Source of the DNA: Chitinophagia bacterium | GTDB taxonomy: Bacteria > Bacteroidota > Bacteroidia > Chitinophagales > Chitinophagaceae | Direction of reading: 5' to 3' | Length of the DNA stretch: 43,143 nucleotides | NCBI GenBank assembly: GCA_009920495.1 | Contig: RFZW01000006.1 | Span: 1-43,143 of the forward strand | Shown here: one piece after another, positions 35,074 to 43,143 of the stretch | Position numbering within the stretch: position 1 is the first letter of the stretch | Layout of the letters: every line of letters begins with the position of its first letter | The notes under the pieces: generated by a model | Databases searched by the model: none | What the model saw: only the letters and a program-made list of their open reading frames with translations | Told to the model about the DNA's origin: nothing | Translations under genes and position numbers: made by a program

Positions 35074-37476
35074 TTAAACTAATGCTAAGTCAAGCACTTG
35101 TTGCATATTTTTTACATAATGAAACTGTACGCCTTTGATAAATGTTTTATCTATTTCATTGACATCTTTTTCATTTTGCCAGCACATAATAATTTCCTTC
35201 ATCCCTGCTCTTTTTGCAGCTAATATCTTTTCCTTGATACCTCCAACGGGTAATACTTGCCCACGCAAAGTAATTTCACCCGTCATGGCTAAATATGGTT
35301 TTACTTTACGACCCGTAAACGCAGAAGTGAGTGCAGTAAGCATTGTAATACCCGCACTTGGACCATCCTTTGGTACTGCGCCTTCTGGTACATGCACATG
35401 AATTAATTTAGTGGTAAACAAAGTTGGATCCACGCCTATTTTTTTTGCATTGCTTTGTAAATAAGTTAAAGCAGTATCAGCACTTTCCTTCATCACATTA
35501 CCTAAATTACCAGTTAATTTCATACCCCCTTTGCCATCAGCCAATAACACTTCAATGAATAAAATATCTCCCCCCACATACGTCCAAGCTAAGCCAACAG
35601 CTACACCCGGCATATTTACAGTTTTATATATTTCGTTACTATATTTTGGCTGCCCTAAAATTTTAATAATATCAGGTTTAGTTACCATAGATTTTACTTT
35701 GTGCTTATAGGCCAATTCCTTGGCTTGGTAACGCATGATTGAAGCCAATTGCCTATCTAATTCACGTACCCCACTTTCTCGTGTATAATCCTCAATCACT
35801 TTTTCTAAAACCGTATCCTGTACTTTAAAATTAATTTTATCTAAGCCATGCGCCGATTTTTGCTTCGGTAATAAATGGCGCTTAGCAATTTCTACTTTTT
35901 CTTCCACGGCATAACCACTTAAATCAATTATCTCTAATCTATCGCGCAATGCTGGCTGAATCCGACTAATATCATTAGCCGTAGCAATGAACAATGTTTT
36001 GCTTAAATCATATTCCGACTCCAAATAATTATCGTAAAAGCTATGATTTTGTTCAGGATCTAATACTTCCAATAATGCAGAAGATGGATCACCTCTATGG
36101 TCACTTCCAATTTTGTCAATCTCATCTAAAATCATGACTGGATTAGATGTTTTTACTTTTCGTAAGCTTTGTATAACCCTACCTGGCATTGCACCAATAT
36201 AAGTTTTACGATGTCCGCGAATTTCACTTTCATCATGCAACCCTCCTAAGCTTACTCTCACATATTTTCGACCAATAGCGTGCGCTATAGATTTACCTAG
36301 CGATGTTTTACCAATACCTGGAGGACCTAAAAAACATAAAATTGGACTTTTCATATCCCCTTTTATTTTAAGTACCGCTAAGTATTCTAAAATTCGATTC
36401 TTAATTTTTCCCATGCCATAATGATCTGCATCCAACACTTTTTTGGCATTCTTTAAATCATAGTTGTCATCTGTGTATTCCTCCCATGGCAAATCTAAAA
36501 TCAAATCAAGATGATTATACACCACCGAATAATCAGGTGTACTGGAATGCATCCTTTCTAATTTCTCCAAGCCATTTTGAAATATTTTTTTTGCGCTTTC
36601 AGGCCATTTTTTGTTTTCGGCCTTCTTTTTCATTTCTGCTAGCTCGCGATCATTGGCATCTCCACCTAATTCATCCTTAATACTTTTAAGTTGCTGCTGC
36701 AAGAAATAGTCCCTTTGTTGTTTGTCAATTTCAGTGCGCGTTTTATTCGCCACTTTATTTTTTAATTCAACAAATTGTAATTCCTGTTGTAAATATTGAA
36801 TCAGCTTTTCAGCCTTAATGGAAATTTTATTTTCTTCTAATAAGCCTTGCTTGTTGGCTATCTCCACATTTAAATTACTACTAACAAAATTGATTAAGAA
36901 TAAAGGATTCTCAATATTTTTTAAAATCATTGCAGCCTCTGAAGGAAAATTTGGAGACAATTGAATGATTTGCGTTGCCAAATCCTTGATGTTCGATAAG
37001 TAAGCCTGAAAATTTTGATCCTCTTTCCCCACTTTTTCTTCCACCAATACTTTAATACTTGCTTTAAAAAACGGATCCTCTTCTTTCATTTCAAGTAATT
37101 GGAAACGCTTTTTACCTTGTATAATTATTGTAGTTCCGCCGTCCTGCATTTTAATCATTTTAATGATTTTTGCGACAGTACCAATGGAACATAAATCTGC
37201 AGGTGTAGGATCTTCGATGTTCCCATCTTTTTGGGAAACTACCCCAATTAATTTATCCTTATTATAAGCAGCTTTCACTGCTTGAATACTTTTATCTCTA
37301 CCTACCGTAATCGGAATCACGACCCCAGGAAACAAAACCGTATTACGAAGTGGCAAAATAGGAATGATATCATCCACCACCATATCTTTATCTCCCTCCA
37401 TATCCTGCTCATTAAATGAAAATAAGGGTATGAATTCATTATCATCCTCCGCTCTAAATAAAAAATTATTATCCAC
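35074..37476 (-). CDS. lon: ATP-dependent protease Lon
   Basis: An 800-residue cytoplasmic serine protease that degrades misfolded and regulatory proteins. The N-terminal LAN domain (about 37-235; [19 protein letters not shown]) is followed by a coiled coil, the AAA+ module with Walker A GPPGIGKT (384-391) and Walker [12 protein letters not shown], and the protease domain with catalytic Ser707 ([10 protein letters not shown]) and Lys750 ([14 protein letters not shown]). The length and order are standard for LonA. The promoter presumably lies in 37477-37619, where I see no strong consensus. Confidence 0.97.
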   Translation of the reverse strand: MDNNFLFRAEDDNEFIPLFSFNEQDMEGDKDMVVDDIIPILPLRNTVLFPGVVIPITVGRDKSIQAVKAAYNKDKLIGVVSQKDGNIEDPTPADLCSIGTVAKIIKMIKMQDGGTTIIIQGKKRFQLLEMKEEDPFFKASIKVLVEEKVGKEDQNFQAYLSNIKDLATQIIQLSPNFPSEAAMILKNIENPLFLINFVSSNLNVEIANKQGLLEENKISIKAEKLIQYLQQELQFVELKNKVANKTRTEIDKQQRDYFLQQQLKSIKDELGGDANDRELAEMKKKAENKKWPESAKKIFQNGLEKLERMHSSTPDYSVVYNHLDLILDLPWEEYTDDNYDLKNAKKVLDADHYGMGKIKNRILEYLAVLKIKGDMKSPILCFLGPPGIGKTSLGKSIAHAIGRKYVRVSLGGLHDESEIRGHRKTYIGAMPGRVIQSLRKVKTSNPVMILDEIDKIGSDHRGDPSSALLEVLDPEQNHSFYDNYLESEYDLSKTLFIATANDISRIQPALRDRLEIIDLSGYAVEEKVEIAKRHLLPKQKSAHGLDKINFKVQDTVLEKVIEDYTRESGVRELDRQLASIMRYQAKELAYKHKVKSMVTKPDIIKILGQPKYSNEIYKTVNMPGVAVGLAWTYVGGDILFIEVLLADGKGGMKLTGNLGNVMKESADTALTYLQSNAKKIGVDPTLFTTKLIHVHVPEGAVPKDGPSAGITMLTALTSAFTGRKVKPYLAMTGEITLRGQVLPVGGIKEKILAAKRAGMKEIIMCWQNEKDVNEIDKTFIKGVQFHYVKNMQQVLDLALV

Positions 37477-37609
37477 TGTTATTTATTTTAAAATAGTCAA
37501 ATTGACATACCCGCCGCCGAAAACAGCCCACAAGTAATGTACACCCTAATAAGGCAATATTAATGCCAAAATCTGTAATGAAAGCAACAATTAGCCCCCT
37601 ATATCCCTA

Positions 37610-37644
37610 AAATAAAAAATCCTTCCCGATATTATCGGGAAGGA
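37610..37644 (-). terminator. Terminator downstream of the small lipoprotein gene
   Basis: TCCTTCCCGAT (37620-37630) pairs perfectly with ATCGGGAAGGA (37634-37644) around a 3-nt loop; on the minus strand it is followed by TTTTTTATTTT. It ends the 56-codon gene and insulates lon. Confidence 0.85.
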
Positions 37645-37677
37645 CCTTCTTGCAAGAAGTTATAGTAAACTTCTAAA

Positions 37678-37848
37678 CTACTTAGCAGCAGCAGCAGTAT
37701 CAACTGTTGCAGCAGCAGCAGTATCAACAGTTACAGCAGCAGCTGTATCTACAGTTGCAGCAGCAGCTGTATCAGTTGTAGCTTCAGTAGAAGCACCACC
37801 ACATGCAGTTAATGCAGCGATAGCTAAGATTGCGAATACTTTTTTCAT
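37678..37848 (-). CDS. Small Ala/Asp/Thr-repeat lipoprotein
   Basis: A 56-residue protein. MKKVFAILAIAALTAC is a signal peptide with lipobox LTAC, Cys16. After GGASTEATT the mature part consists of an eight-residue repeat close to DTAAAATV, three full units and a partial one, ending in AAAAK. At the DNA level this is an approximately 24-bp tandem repeat dominated by GCA/GCT codons. The mature peptide would be about 40 residues, acidic and Ala-rich, possibly helical, and attached to a membrane by its lipid. No function is known; I recall similar short Ala/Asp repeat lipoproteins in Chitinophagaceae. It has its own good promoter (37885-37916) and terminator, implying strong independent expression. 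Confidence 0.8.
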   Translation of the reverse strand: MKKVFAILAIAALTACGGASTEATTDTAAAATVDTAAAVTVDTAAAATVDTAAAAK

Positions 37849-37884
37849 TTTGAAATGGTTTTAAGTTTGTATTTAATACGGAGG

Positions 37885-37916
37885 CGAAGATAAGAATCCC
37901 CTTTAAAATCGCCAAA
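37885..37916 (-). promoter_or_regulatory. Promoter of the small repeat lipoprotein gene
   Basis: On the minus strand TTTG (37913-37916), a 20-bp spacer and TATCTTCG (37885-37892) match the Bacteroidota promoter at 11 of 12 positions. The spacing is identical to that of metK. The -7 box ends 36 bp before the ATG. Confidence 0.65.
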
Positions 37917-37962
37917 TTTTAACATTAAATTTTAAAATAATCCTTCTTATGAAGAGATAATT

Positions 37963-39215
37963 CTACTTTTTTCTGAAATAAATCCGCACCGGAACCCCTG
38001 TAAACTTGAAATTTGCCCTTATTTGGTTCTCTAAATAGTTTCTATAGGGAGTTTTAATATCGTCAGGAAAATTGGTAAAAAAGGCAAAACTTGGGACCCT
38101 AGTTGGTAATTGAGATACAAACTTGATCTTAATAATATGCCCCCGAACCACAGGTGCTTGGTAATTTTGAACCACTTTGAGCATAATGTCATTCAACTTA
38201 GATGTAGGTACTTTACGGTGCCTGTTCTCAAATACATCCAAAGCCAATTCAATCGCCTTAAATATCCTCGTTTTTTCAAGTGCTGATATAAATAGTACAG
38301 GCACATCAGTAAAAGGTGCCAGTTTGTCCTTGAGTACTTTTTCATAATCCCTAGCCGTATTGGTCTCTTTTTCGATCAAATCCCATTTGTTTACCAATAC
38401 AACGATGCCCTTTCCCTTTTTTGCAGCCAAGCTGAATATGCTCAAATCCTGGGCGGTAATCCCCTTCACTGCATCTATAACTAATAAACAAACATCCGCT
38501 TCATCCATGGCCTTAATCGCACGGATAATGGAATAAAACTCTAAATCATCTTTTTCCTTATTCTTTCTTCTAATTCCAGCTGTATCTATCAATACAAATT
38601 CCTTTTGGAACATGTTATAATGCGTATGAATAGTATCACGGGTCGTACCTGCAATATCTGATACAATGGTTCTATTTTGACCAATCATGGCGTTTAACAA
38701 GGAAGATTTTCCTACATTCGGTTGGCCCATAATCGCAATTTTAGGGACAGCAATTTCCTCTTCAGGCTCAGCGCCTTCTGGCAATTCTGCATTCACCACT
38801 TTCAAAGGCTCATCCTTCATTCCAGTGGTCACTGCATCTAATAATTCACCAGTGCCACTTCCTGAGATGGAGCTCACAAAATAGTTATGCTCAAAGCCCA
38901 TTCCGTAAAACTCAGTTCCTTCTAAAGCCCTTGTGGAATTATCAACTTTATTCACACACACATACACCGGCTTAGTACTTCTGCGAAGACTTGCTTACGA
39001 ATCTCTGTCTCAAACATATCACGAGAATCAGGTACAAAACCGCCTGTATCAATTACGTTAAATGTTTTGCCATTCCATTCAGTTACCCCGTATTGACGGT
39101 CTCTGGTAACGCCACTAATATCATCCACAATTGCTTTACGCTCCTCTAAGAAACGGTTAAACAAAGTGCTTTTTCCTACGTTTGGCCTTCCAACAATTGC
39201 CACTGTATAACTCAT
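37963..39215 (-). pseudogene. der: Ribosome-assembly GTPase Der, interrupted by an internal deletion
   Basis: Der (EngA) has two tandem GTPase domains and a KH-like domain and is needed for 50S subunit assembly. The first piece (38952-39215) gives GRPNVGKS, the switch region GVTRDR and DTGG of domain 1. The frame is then lost; the second piece (37963-38967) resumes at [14 protein letters not shown] (G4 of domain 1), then GQPNVGKS, AGTTRDT, DTAG and NKWD of domain 2 and the KH-like end. Compared with the family, about 28 residues between KQVFA and RSTKP (roughly 85-90 bases) are missing and the remainder is out of frame. As der is normally essential, an assembly or consensus error is the simplest explanation. 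Confidence 0.85.
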
Positions 39216-39296
39216 AAAACTTCAATTTAATATTCAATCAACATTATATAAATTATTAACAACCATTACTTTAAAGTAATTAATTATCAATTAATA

Positions 39297-40169
39297 TTAA
39301 TACCCGAATTCTTTTAATTTCATATCATTGTCACGCCACTTCGGCTTCACCTTTACAAATAGTTCTAGGTAAACCTTGGAACCAATGAACTCCTCAATAT
39401 CCTTCCTAGCCAAACTACCTATCTCTTTAATCATCTTACCTCCTTGTCCAATAATAATTGCCTTTTGCGTTTCTCGATTCACGACAATATCCGCTTGAAT
39501 TTTTGTTAAAAGCGGTTGCTCCTTAAATGAATTCACCAGCACAGCTGTGTGATAAGGAATTTCCTCCCCAAACAACTGGTATATCTTTTCCCGGATCATT
39601 TCACTTACAAAAAACTTAGTCGGCATATCACTCAAATCCTCCTGGTCAAAAAACGGATGACCACCTTCAGGGATAAGCTCAAGTATTACTTTCATCAACC
39701 TATATACATCACTGATATTCAATGCACTAATTGAAATAATTTTTGTACAATAAGCCTTCGCACTAAAGTAAGCATTTGCTTCTTTTACCCTACCACCTGG
39801 GGCTAAATCCGACTTATTCATCACCACAATACAAGGCACTTTTAGTTTTAAAGCGCTAAACATGGCGTCAATTTCATCAAAATCATCTCGAACATCCACC
39901 ATTAAAAGTCCCAAATCAGCATCTTCCAATGCCGATTTAACCGCCCCCATCATCTTTTCATGGAGCTTATATTTAGGATCAATGATCCCTGGGGTGTCTG
40001 AAAATATGACTTGATACTCATCCACCTTGTTCAAGAAGGCCTTAATCCTATGGCGCGTGGTTTGTACTTTGGAAGACACAATAGCCATTTTCTCACCCAT
40101 GATGGCGTTCAGTAAAGTGCTTTTACCGGCGTTTGGCTTCCCAAAAATATTTACAAACCCTACTTTCAT
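39297..40169 (-). CDS. era: GTPase Era
   Basis: A 290-residue ribosome-associated GTPase for 16S rRNA processing and 30S maturation. The GTPase domain has GKPNAGKS (10-17), switch residues VQTTRHR, DTPG and NKSD. The KH domain at the C-terminus carries IIIGQGGKMIKEIGSLARKD. It is intact and of normal length. It is the gene just upstream of der on the same strand (81 bp gap, AT-rich, containing the palindrome ATTACTTTAAAGTAAT at 39266-39281). A TAACTTTG box precedes it. Confidence 0.95.
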   Translation of the reverse strand: MKVGFVNIFGKPNAGKSTLLNAIMGEKMAIVSSKVQTTRHRIKAFLNKVDEYQVIFSDTPGIIDPKYKLHEKMMGAVKSALEDADLGLLMVDVRDDFDEIDAMFSALKLKVPCIVVMNKSDLAPGGRVKEANAYFSAKAYCTKIISISALNISDVYRLMKVILELIPEGGHPFFDQEDLSDMPTKFFVSEMIREKIYQLFGEEIPYHTAVLVNSFKEQPLLTKIQADIVVNRETQKAIIIGQGGKMIKEIGSLARKDIEEFIGSKVYLELFVKVKPKWRDNDMKLKEFGY

Positions 40170-40203
40170 GCCTTTCTATTCTTTTATTCAATCCTTAATG
40201 ATA

Positions 40204-40211
40204 CAAAGTTA
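40204..40211 (-). promoter_or_regulatory. Candidate era -7 promoter element
   Basis: TAACTTTG on the minus strand matches TAnnTTTG exactly, 34 bp before the era ATG and just after the T-run of the tRNA terminator. No good -33 element is seen at 20 bp, so this is a partial promoter call. Confidence 0.45.
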
Positions 40212-40213
40212 CT

Positions 40214-40255
40214 ACAAAAAAAATCCGCTCTCGATATGAAATCGGGAGCGGGATT
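40214..40255 (-). terminator. Terminator after the initiator tRNA gene
   Basis: AATCCGCTCTCGAT (40222-40235) pairs with ATCGGGAGCGGGATT (40241-40255) with one G-U pair and one bulged base; on the minus strand a run of eight T follows. It lies four bases after the tRNA 3' end. Confidence 0.85.
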
Positions 40256-40258
40256 ATG

Positions 40259-40330
<72 letters not shown>

Positions 40331-40342
40331 ATGTTTGGACGG

Positions 40343-40374
40343 CAAAGATAGGGCATTATTAGTTCATGGGCAAG
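40343..40374 (-). promoter_or_regulatory. Promoter of the initiator tRNA
   Basis: On the minus strand TATCTTTG (40343-40350) matches TAnnTTTG exactly, with CTTG 20 bp upstream (40371-40374) as a near -33. The -7 box ends 12 bp before the first base of the tRNA, a fitting distance for a short 5' leader. Confidence 0.6.
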
Positions 40375-40473
40375 TTTTAGGGGGTGTATGTGGAATTAGA
40401 TAGGAAACCAGCAATTAAGGATTTTTTAGTATTTTGTATACCAATACATGCTTGACCTTAAAAACTTTAATAA

Positions 40474-42141
40474 ATGACGAATTCCAACATTTTTGACGCG
40501 ATTGTAGTCGGCTCTGGTATTTCTGGTGGCTGGGCAGCTAAAGAACTTACTGAAAAAGGATTAAAGACAATTCTACTTGAAAGAGGCCGCAATGTGGAAC
40601 ATATCAAAGATTACGAAGGCACTGAAAAAAATCCTTGGGAGTTGCCGCACCGCAATGCAAAAACCCAGGAAGATAAAACGAACTCACCTATTCAAAGTAA
40701 ATGCTATGCATACGATGAGGTATCAAAAAAATTCTTTGTCAACGATCTTGAAAATCCCTACAACCCTGTAAAACCATTTGATTGGATTAGAGGAAATCAT
40801 GTAGGTGGTCGTTCACTCATGTGGGGTCGTCAAAGTTATCGTTGGAGCGATTTGGATTTTGAAGCCAATGCAAAAGATGGACATGGCACTGACTGGCCTA
40901 TCAGATATAATGACCTTGCACCTTGGTATAGCTATGTTGAAAAATTTGCAGGCATTAGTGGTAACAGAGATGGTATTCCTAATTTACCCGATGGCGAATT
41001 TCAACCCGCTATGGAAATGAACTGTGTTGAACAAATGGTGGCCAATAATCTTAAAACAAAAATGGGTCGTCCAATGATTATTGGAAGATCTGCGAATCAT
41101 ACTGCAAAAATTGGTACACGTGGCCCTTGTCAATTTAGAAATAAATGTCACCAAGGTTGTCCATTTGGTGGCTATTTTAGTTCCAACTCTGCAACGCTTC
41201 CTGCAGCGTTTGCAACTGGTAATTTAACTTTAAGACCAGATGCCATCACTACAGAAATTTTATATGACAAAGAAACCGGTCGCGCAAAAGGCGTTCGAAT
41301 TTTAGATGCGAACACCAATAAAACAGAAGAATATTATGCTAAAATAGTTTTCTTAAACGCTTCTACATTAGGCACTTCCCATATTTTATTAAACTCAGTA
41401 TCAGAAGTTTTTCCAACAGGGTTTGGTAATAGTAGCCAACAAGTAGGGCATAATTTAATGGATCATCATTATGGTGTTGGCGCGAATGGTGACTTTGATG
41501 GCTTCTTAGATAAATATACATATGGTCGTCGTCCAAATGGAATATATGTTCCTCGTTTTAGAAACTTAGATGGCGGTTCCTCAGCAGGATATGTTCGTGG
41601 ATTTGGATATCAAGGAGGTGCTTCTCGCAAACGTGGTGATGCAGATGGTATTGGCGTTGAATTAAAAGAAAGTATTACTGAACCAGGCAATTGGAGTATG
41701 GGTTGGGGTTCATGGGGTGAGCACTTACCTTATTATGAAAATAAAGTAAGCTTAAACAAAGACAAGAAAGATAAATGGGGATTACCTACCCTTGATATAG
41801 ATTGTGAATTCAAGGACAATGAAATGAAGATGCGTGTTGATATGAAAAACAGCGCAGCAGAAATGTTAGAAGCAGCTGGTATTAAAAATATTACTACTTA
41901 CGATAACATGCCTGCCCCAGGATTTTGTATTCATGAAATGGGAACGGCTCGAATGGGTAAGGATCCTAAAACATCTGTATTAAACAAATGGAATCAAATG
42001 CATGATGCAAAAAATGTTTTCATAACAGATGGTTCAGCTATGGCTTCTTCTGCATGTCAAAATCCATCATTAACTTATATGGCATTAACTGCAAGGGCAA
42101 CTGATTTTGCAGTAAGCGAATTAAAAAAAGGAAATCTGTAA
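40474..42141 (+). CDS. GMC-family FAD-dependent oxidoreductase
   Basis: A 555-residue flavoprotein of the glucose-methanol-choline family, probably an alcohol or sugar dehydrogenase. The FAD-binding GSGISGGWAAKEL is at 13-25, GGRSLMWGRQSYRW at about 111-124, and the active site has His487 (FCIHEMGTARMG) and Asn530 (SACQNPSLTYMALTARA). A Cys cluster GPCQFRNKCHQGCP (C219, C225, C229) resembles the spacing in iron-sulfur-containing GMC dehydrogenase subunits, but binding is only inferred. No twin-arginine signal is present, and the usual small partner (gluconate 2-dehydrogenase subunit 3 family) is not adjacent, at least in this window. A terminator overlaps the stop codon. Confidence 0.9.
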   Translation: MTNSNIFDAIVVGSGISGGWAAKELTEKGLKTILLERGRNVEHIKDYEGTEKNPWELPHRNAKTQEDKTNSPIQSKCYAYDEVSKKFFVNDLENPYNPVKPFDWIRGNHVGGRSLMWGRQSYRWSDLDFEANAKDGHGTDWPIRYNDLAPWYSYVEKFAGISGNRDGIPNLPDGEFQPAMEMNCVEQMVANNLKTKMGRPMIIGRSANHTAKIGTRGPCQFRNKCHQGCPFGGYFSSNSATLPAAFATGNLTLRPDAITTEILYDKETGRAKGVRILDANTNKTEEYYAKIVFLNASTLGTSHILLNSVSEVFPTGFGNSSQQVGHNLMDHHYGVGANGDFDGFLDKYTYGRRPNGIYVPRFRNLDGGSSAGYVRGFGYQGGASRKRGDADGIGVELKESITEPGNWSMGWGSWGEHLPYYENKVSLNKDKKDKWGLPTLDIDCEFKDNEMKMRVDMKNSAAEMLEAAGIKNITTYDNMPAPGFCIHEMGTARMGKDPKTSVLNKWNQMHDAKNVFITDGSAMASSACQNPSLTYMALTARATDFAVSELKKGNL

Positions 42142-42154
42142 AGATTTCCTTTTT
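42125..42154. terminator. Terminator overlapping the GMC oxidoreductase stop codon
   Basis: AAAAAGGAAATCT (42125-42137) pairs perfectly with AGATTTCCTTTTT (42142-42154) around a GTAA loop that contains the stop codon. The A- and T-runs allow use in both directions by the convergent DUF2807 gene. Confidence 0.85.
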
Positions 42155-42177
42155 ATTTTATTTGTGCTTTTATTTAA

Positions 42178-42963
42178 TTAATTTTTATGCCTAATGCTTG
42201 ATGCGCCAGAGGTATTAGATTCTTTCACATTCGGATTCCCTTTGTAATCAATGCTACTTGCACCAATTGAATTTGCTTTTAAAATTTCAGTAACTGTTGC
42301 TTGTATACTACTAGCACCTGAAGATTTAAGAATTGCCCCTTTTGAATTTAAATTGTAAAGTTTTGCATCACTTGCCCCAGAAATTACCACAGATAAATCA
42401 TCCACCTTTCCCGCTAATTCAATCTTAGAAGCACCCGCCCCTGTAATTGCAATTGTATTTGCATCCACCGAACTTTTGCAATCAGAAGCGCCAGATATAT
42501 CATAAATAATTACGCCTGCACTAATATCCCCTTTAAAATCGGAAGCACCCGATAAATTAATTCTAATTTTTGACGACTCGATTTTATTAATGACATGAAC
42601 ATCACTTGCGCCCGAAGCTGTTATTGCATCAATATCTTTTATACTTACATAAGCCTTGGTTTTGTAGTTCCCCCATTTTTTCCAATTAAACCAAGATCCA
42701 TTTTCCCCTAAACGAATAATCAAAACACCGCCTTCCACTTCAGTAATAATATGATCTCTAATTTCATCACTACTTGCACTTACAGCTACTTTGTTTGAAG
42801 CGGATTGGGTTAAATACAAATCAATGGCACTAGAAACCCTAATGGCATTAAAATTAGCCACTTTACGCACTTGCGCATTGTCATCGTATACTATTGCTGC
42901 TTTTTGTTGCGCATTGATATTGCAACTAGTTAAAACCAACAATGCAAGGACTAGCTTTTTCAT
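42178..42963 (-). CDS. DUF2807 (head GIN domain) exported protein
   Basis: A 261-residue exported protein with a head-GIN/DUF2807 beta-solenoid domain. The N-terminus is a signal peptide with either a lipobox (LTSC, Cys14) or a signal peptidase I site at NAQQ. The motif (I/L)SGASD recurs about every 20 residues (TASGASDVHV, LSGASDFKG, ISGASDCKS, ISGASDAKL), ending in SGASSIRHKN, as expected for a right-handed parallel beta-helix. Members are auto-transporter-adhesin-like; function is not established. It is transcribed alone, divergent from the TPP riboswitch. Confidence 0.88.
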   Translation of the reverse strand: MKKLVLALLVLTSCNINAQQKAAIVYDDNAQVRKVANFNAIRVSSAIDLYLTQSASNKVAVSASSDEIRDHIITEVEGGVLIIRLGENGSWFNWKKWGNYKTKAYVSIKDIDAITASGASDVHVINKIESSKIRINLSGASDFKGDISAGVIIYDISGASDCKSSVDANTIAITGAGASKIELAGKVDDLSVVISGASDAKLYNLNSKGAILKSSGASSIQATVTEILKANSIGASSIDYKGNPNVKESNTSGASSIRHKN

Positions 42964-43047
42964 ATAAATATGTGTTTATATTCCTTAAAACGAAATAACT
43001 ATTATAAAGTTACACTTGCTGGTATGATTAATTCACATTATTTTTGC

Positions 43048-43143
43048 TCCGTCCTCGGGGTGCTGTAAAAAGCTGAGAAAAAACCCGTTGAACCTGAACA
43101 GGGTAATGCCTGCGAAGGGAAGGTCACCGCATCACGCGCACTT
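43048..43143 (+). ncRNA. TPP riboswitch (thi-box), 3' part continues past the window
   Basis: The + strand carries the conserved thi-box parts in order: CGGGGTGCT (43056-43064), GCTGAGA (43072-43078), ACCCGTTGAACCTGA (43083-43097), CAGGGTAATGCCTGCG with the CAGG/CCTG stem, and AAGGGAA (43115-43121). It senses thiamine diphosphate and normally represses thiamine biosynthesis or uptake genes. The P1 stem is weak in my reading. The regulated gene lies to the right, outside the window. Confidence 0.93.

Noticed and set aside
37681-37760. GCA-rich stretch as a non-coding microsatellite or CRISPR-like array
   Set aside because: It is the coding sequence of a 56-residue lipoprotein with signal peptide and stop; the unit is 24 bp without spacers.
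38950-38970. Programmed frameshift or split GTPase in der
   Set aside because: Conserved residues are missing, not merely shifted, so recoding could not restore the protein.
39236-39296. AT-rich palindromes between era and der as an origin or terminator
   Set aside because: Short palindromes such as ATTACTTTAAAGTAAT are expected in such AT-rich sequence, and no T-tract hairpin or DnaA-box cluster is seen.

Overview
The window is a compact, AT-rich stretch of a Bacteroidota chromosome, most likely Chitinophagaceae or a close relative. The evidence is the type IX secretion proteins PorW/SprE and PorQ, a DUF4270 lipoprotein, a stand-alone GT5 starch-synthase-like protein, an AtpZ/bactofilin-type neighbourhood, a GSCFA protein, a TonB-dependent receptor with a carboxypeptidase-regulatory N-terminus, and promoters of the Bacteroidota type (TTTG, about 20 bp, TAnnTTTG). 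The genus cannot be fixed from sequence alone. No phage, insertion sequence, CRISPR array or toxin-antitoxin pair was seen, and no gene-free stretch exceeds 300 bases.

Layout. 1-3020: a terminator tail, a membrane fatty-acid desaturase (-), then a + strand run of a SirB1/transglutaminase-like protein, csaA and ogt. 3022-9204 (-): cdd, lepB, pdhB and a TonB-dependent receptor whose frame is broken twice. 9305-11449: purC (+) converges with trhO (-) over a long inverted repeat. 11591-20561 (-): a likely operon nudix-rlmB-GSCFA-penicillin acylase-small membrane protein, then metK with a textbook promoter, then a GT5-like protein translationally coupled to a DUF4270 lipoprotein. 20722-24438 (+): flippase-like protein, rfaE2, subtilase and DinB protein, closed by a perfect 16-bp-stem terminator shared with yceI (-). 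25285-26496: sucC (+), followed by a 53-bp direct repeat flanking a terminator. 26649-28295 (-): a four-gene operon of a truncated M23-like membrane anchor, AtpZ, a small membrane protein and a SprT-like protein. 28367-33983 (+): porW/sprE and a class A penicillin-binding protein with a GTG start. 33985-40330 (-): porQ, lon, a 56-residue repeat lipoprotein, der (broken), era and an initiator tRNA. 40474-43143: a GMC oxidoreductase (+), a DUF2807 adhesin-like protein (-) and a TPP riboswitch whose target lies beyond the window.

How it fits together. Most genes are housekeeping: ribosome and tRNA function (era, der, rlmB, trhO, csaA, tRNA-fMet), one-carbon and central metabolism (metK, sucC, pdhB, purC, cdd), and envelope biogenesis and protein quality control (lepB, lon, PBP1A, PorW, PorQ, heptose adenylyltransferase). 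I see no convincing new defence or mobile system. The points most worth a second look are: a strong hairpin with a terminator-like T-tract enclosing the porQ start codon; an internal deletion in the normally essential der gene, plus two frame breaks in the TonB receptor, which may be assembly errors; the 53-bp repeat after sucC; a GT5 protein that has lost the KTGGL motif and its C-terminal half; an AtpZ gene away from any ATP synthase operon; and a tiny Ala/Asp/Thr repeat lipoprotein with its own strong promoter.
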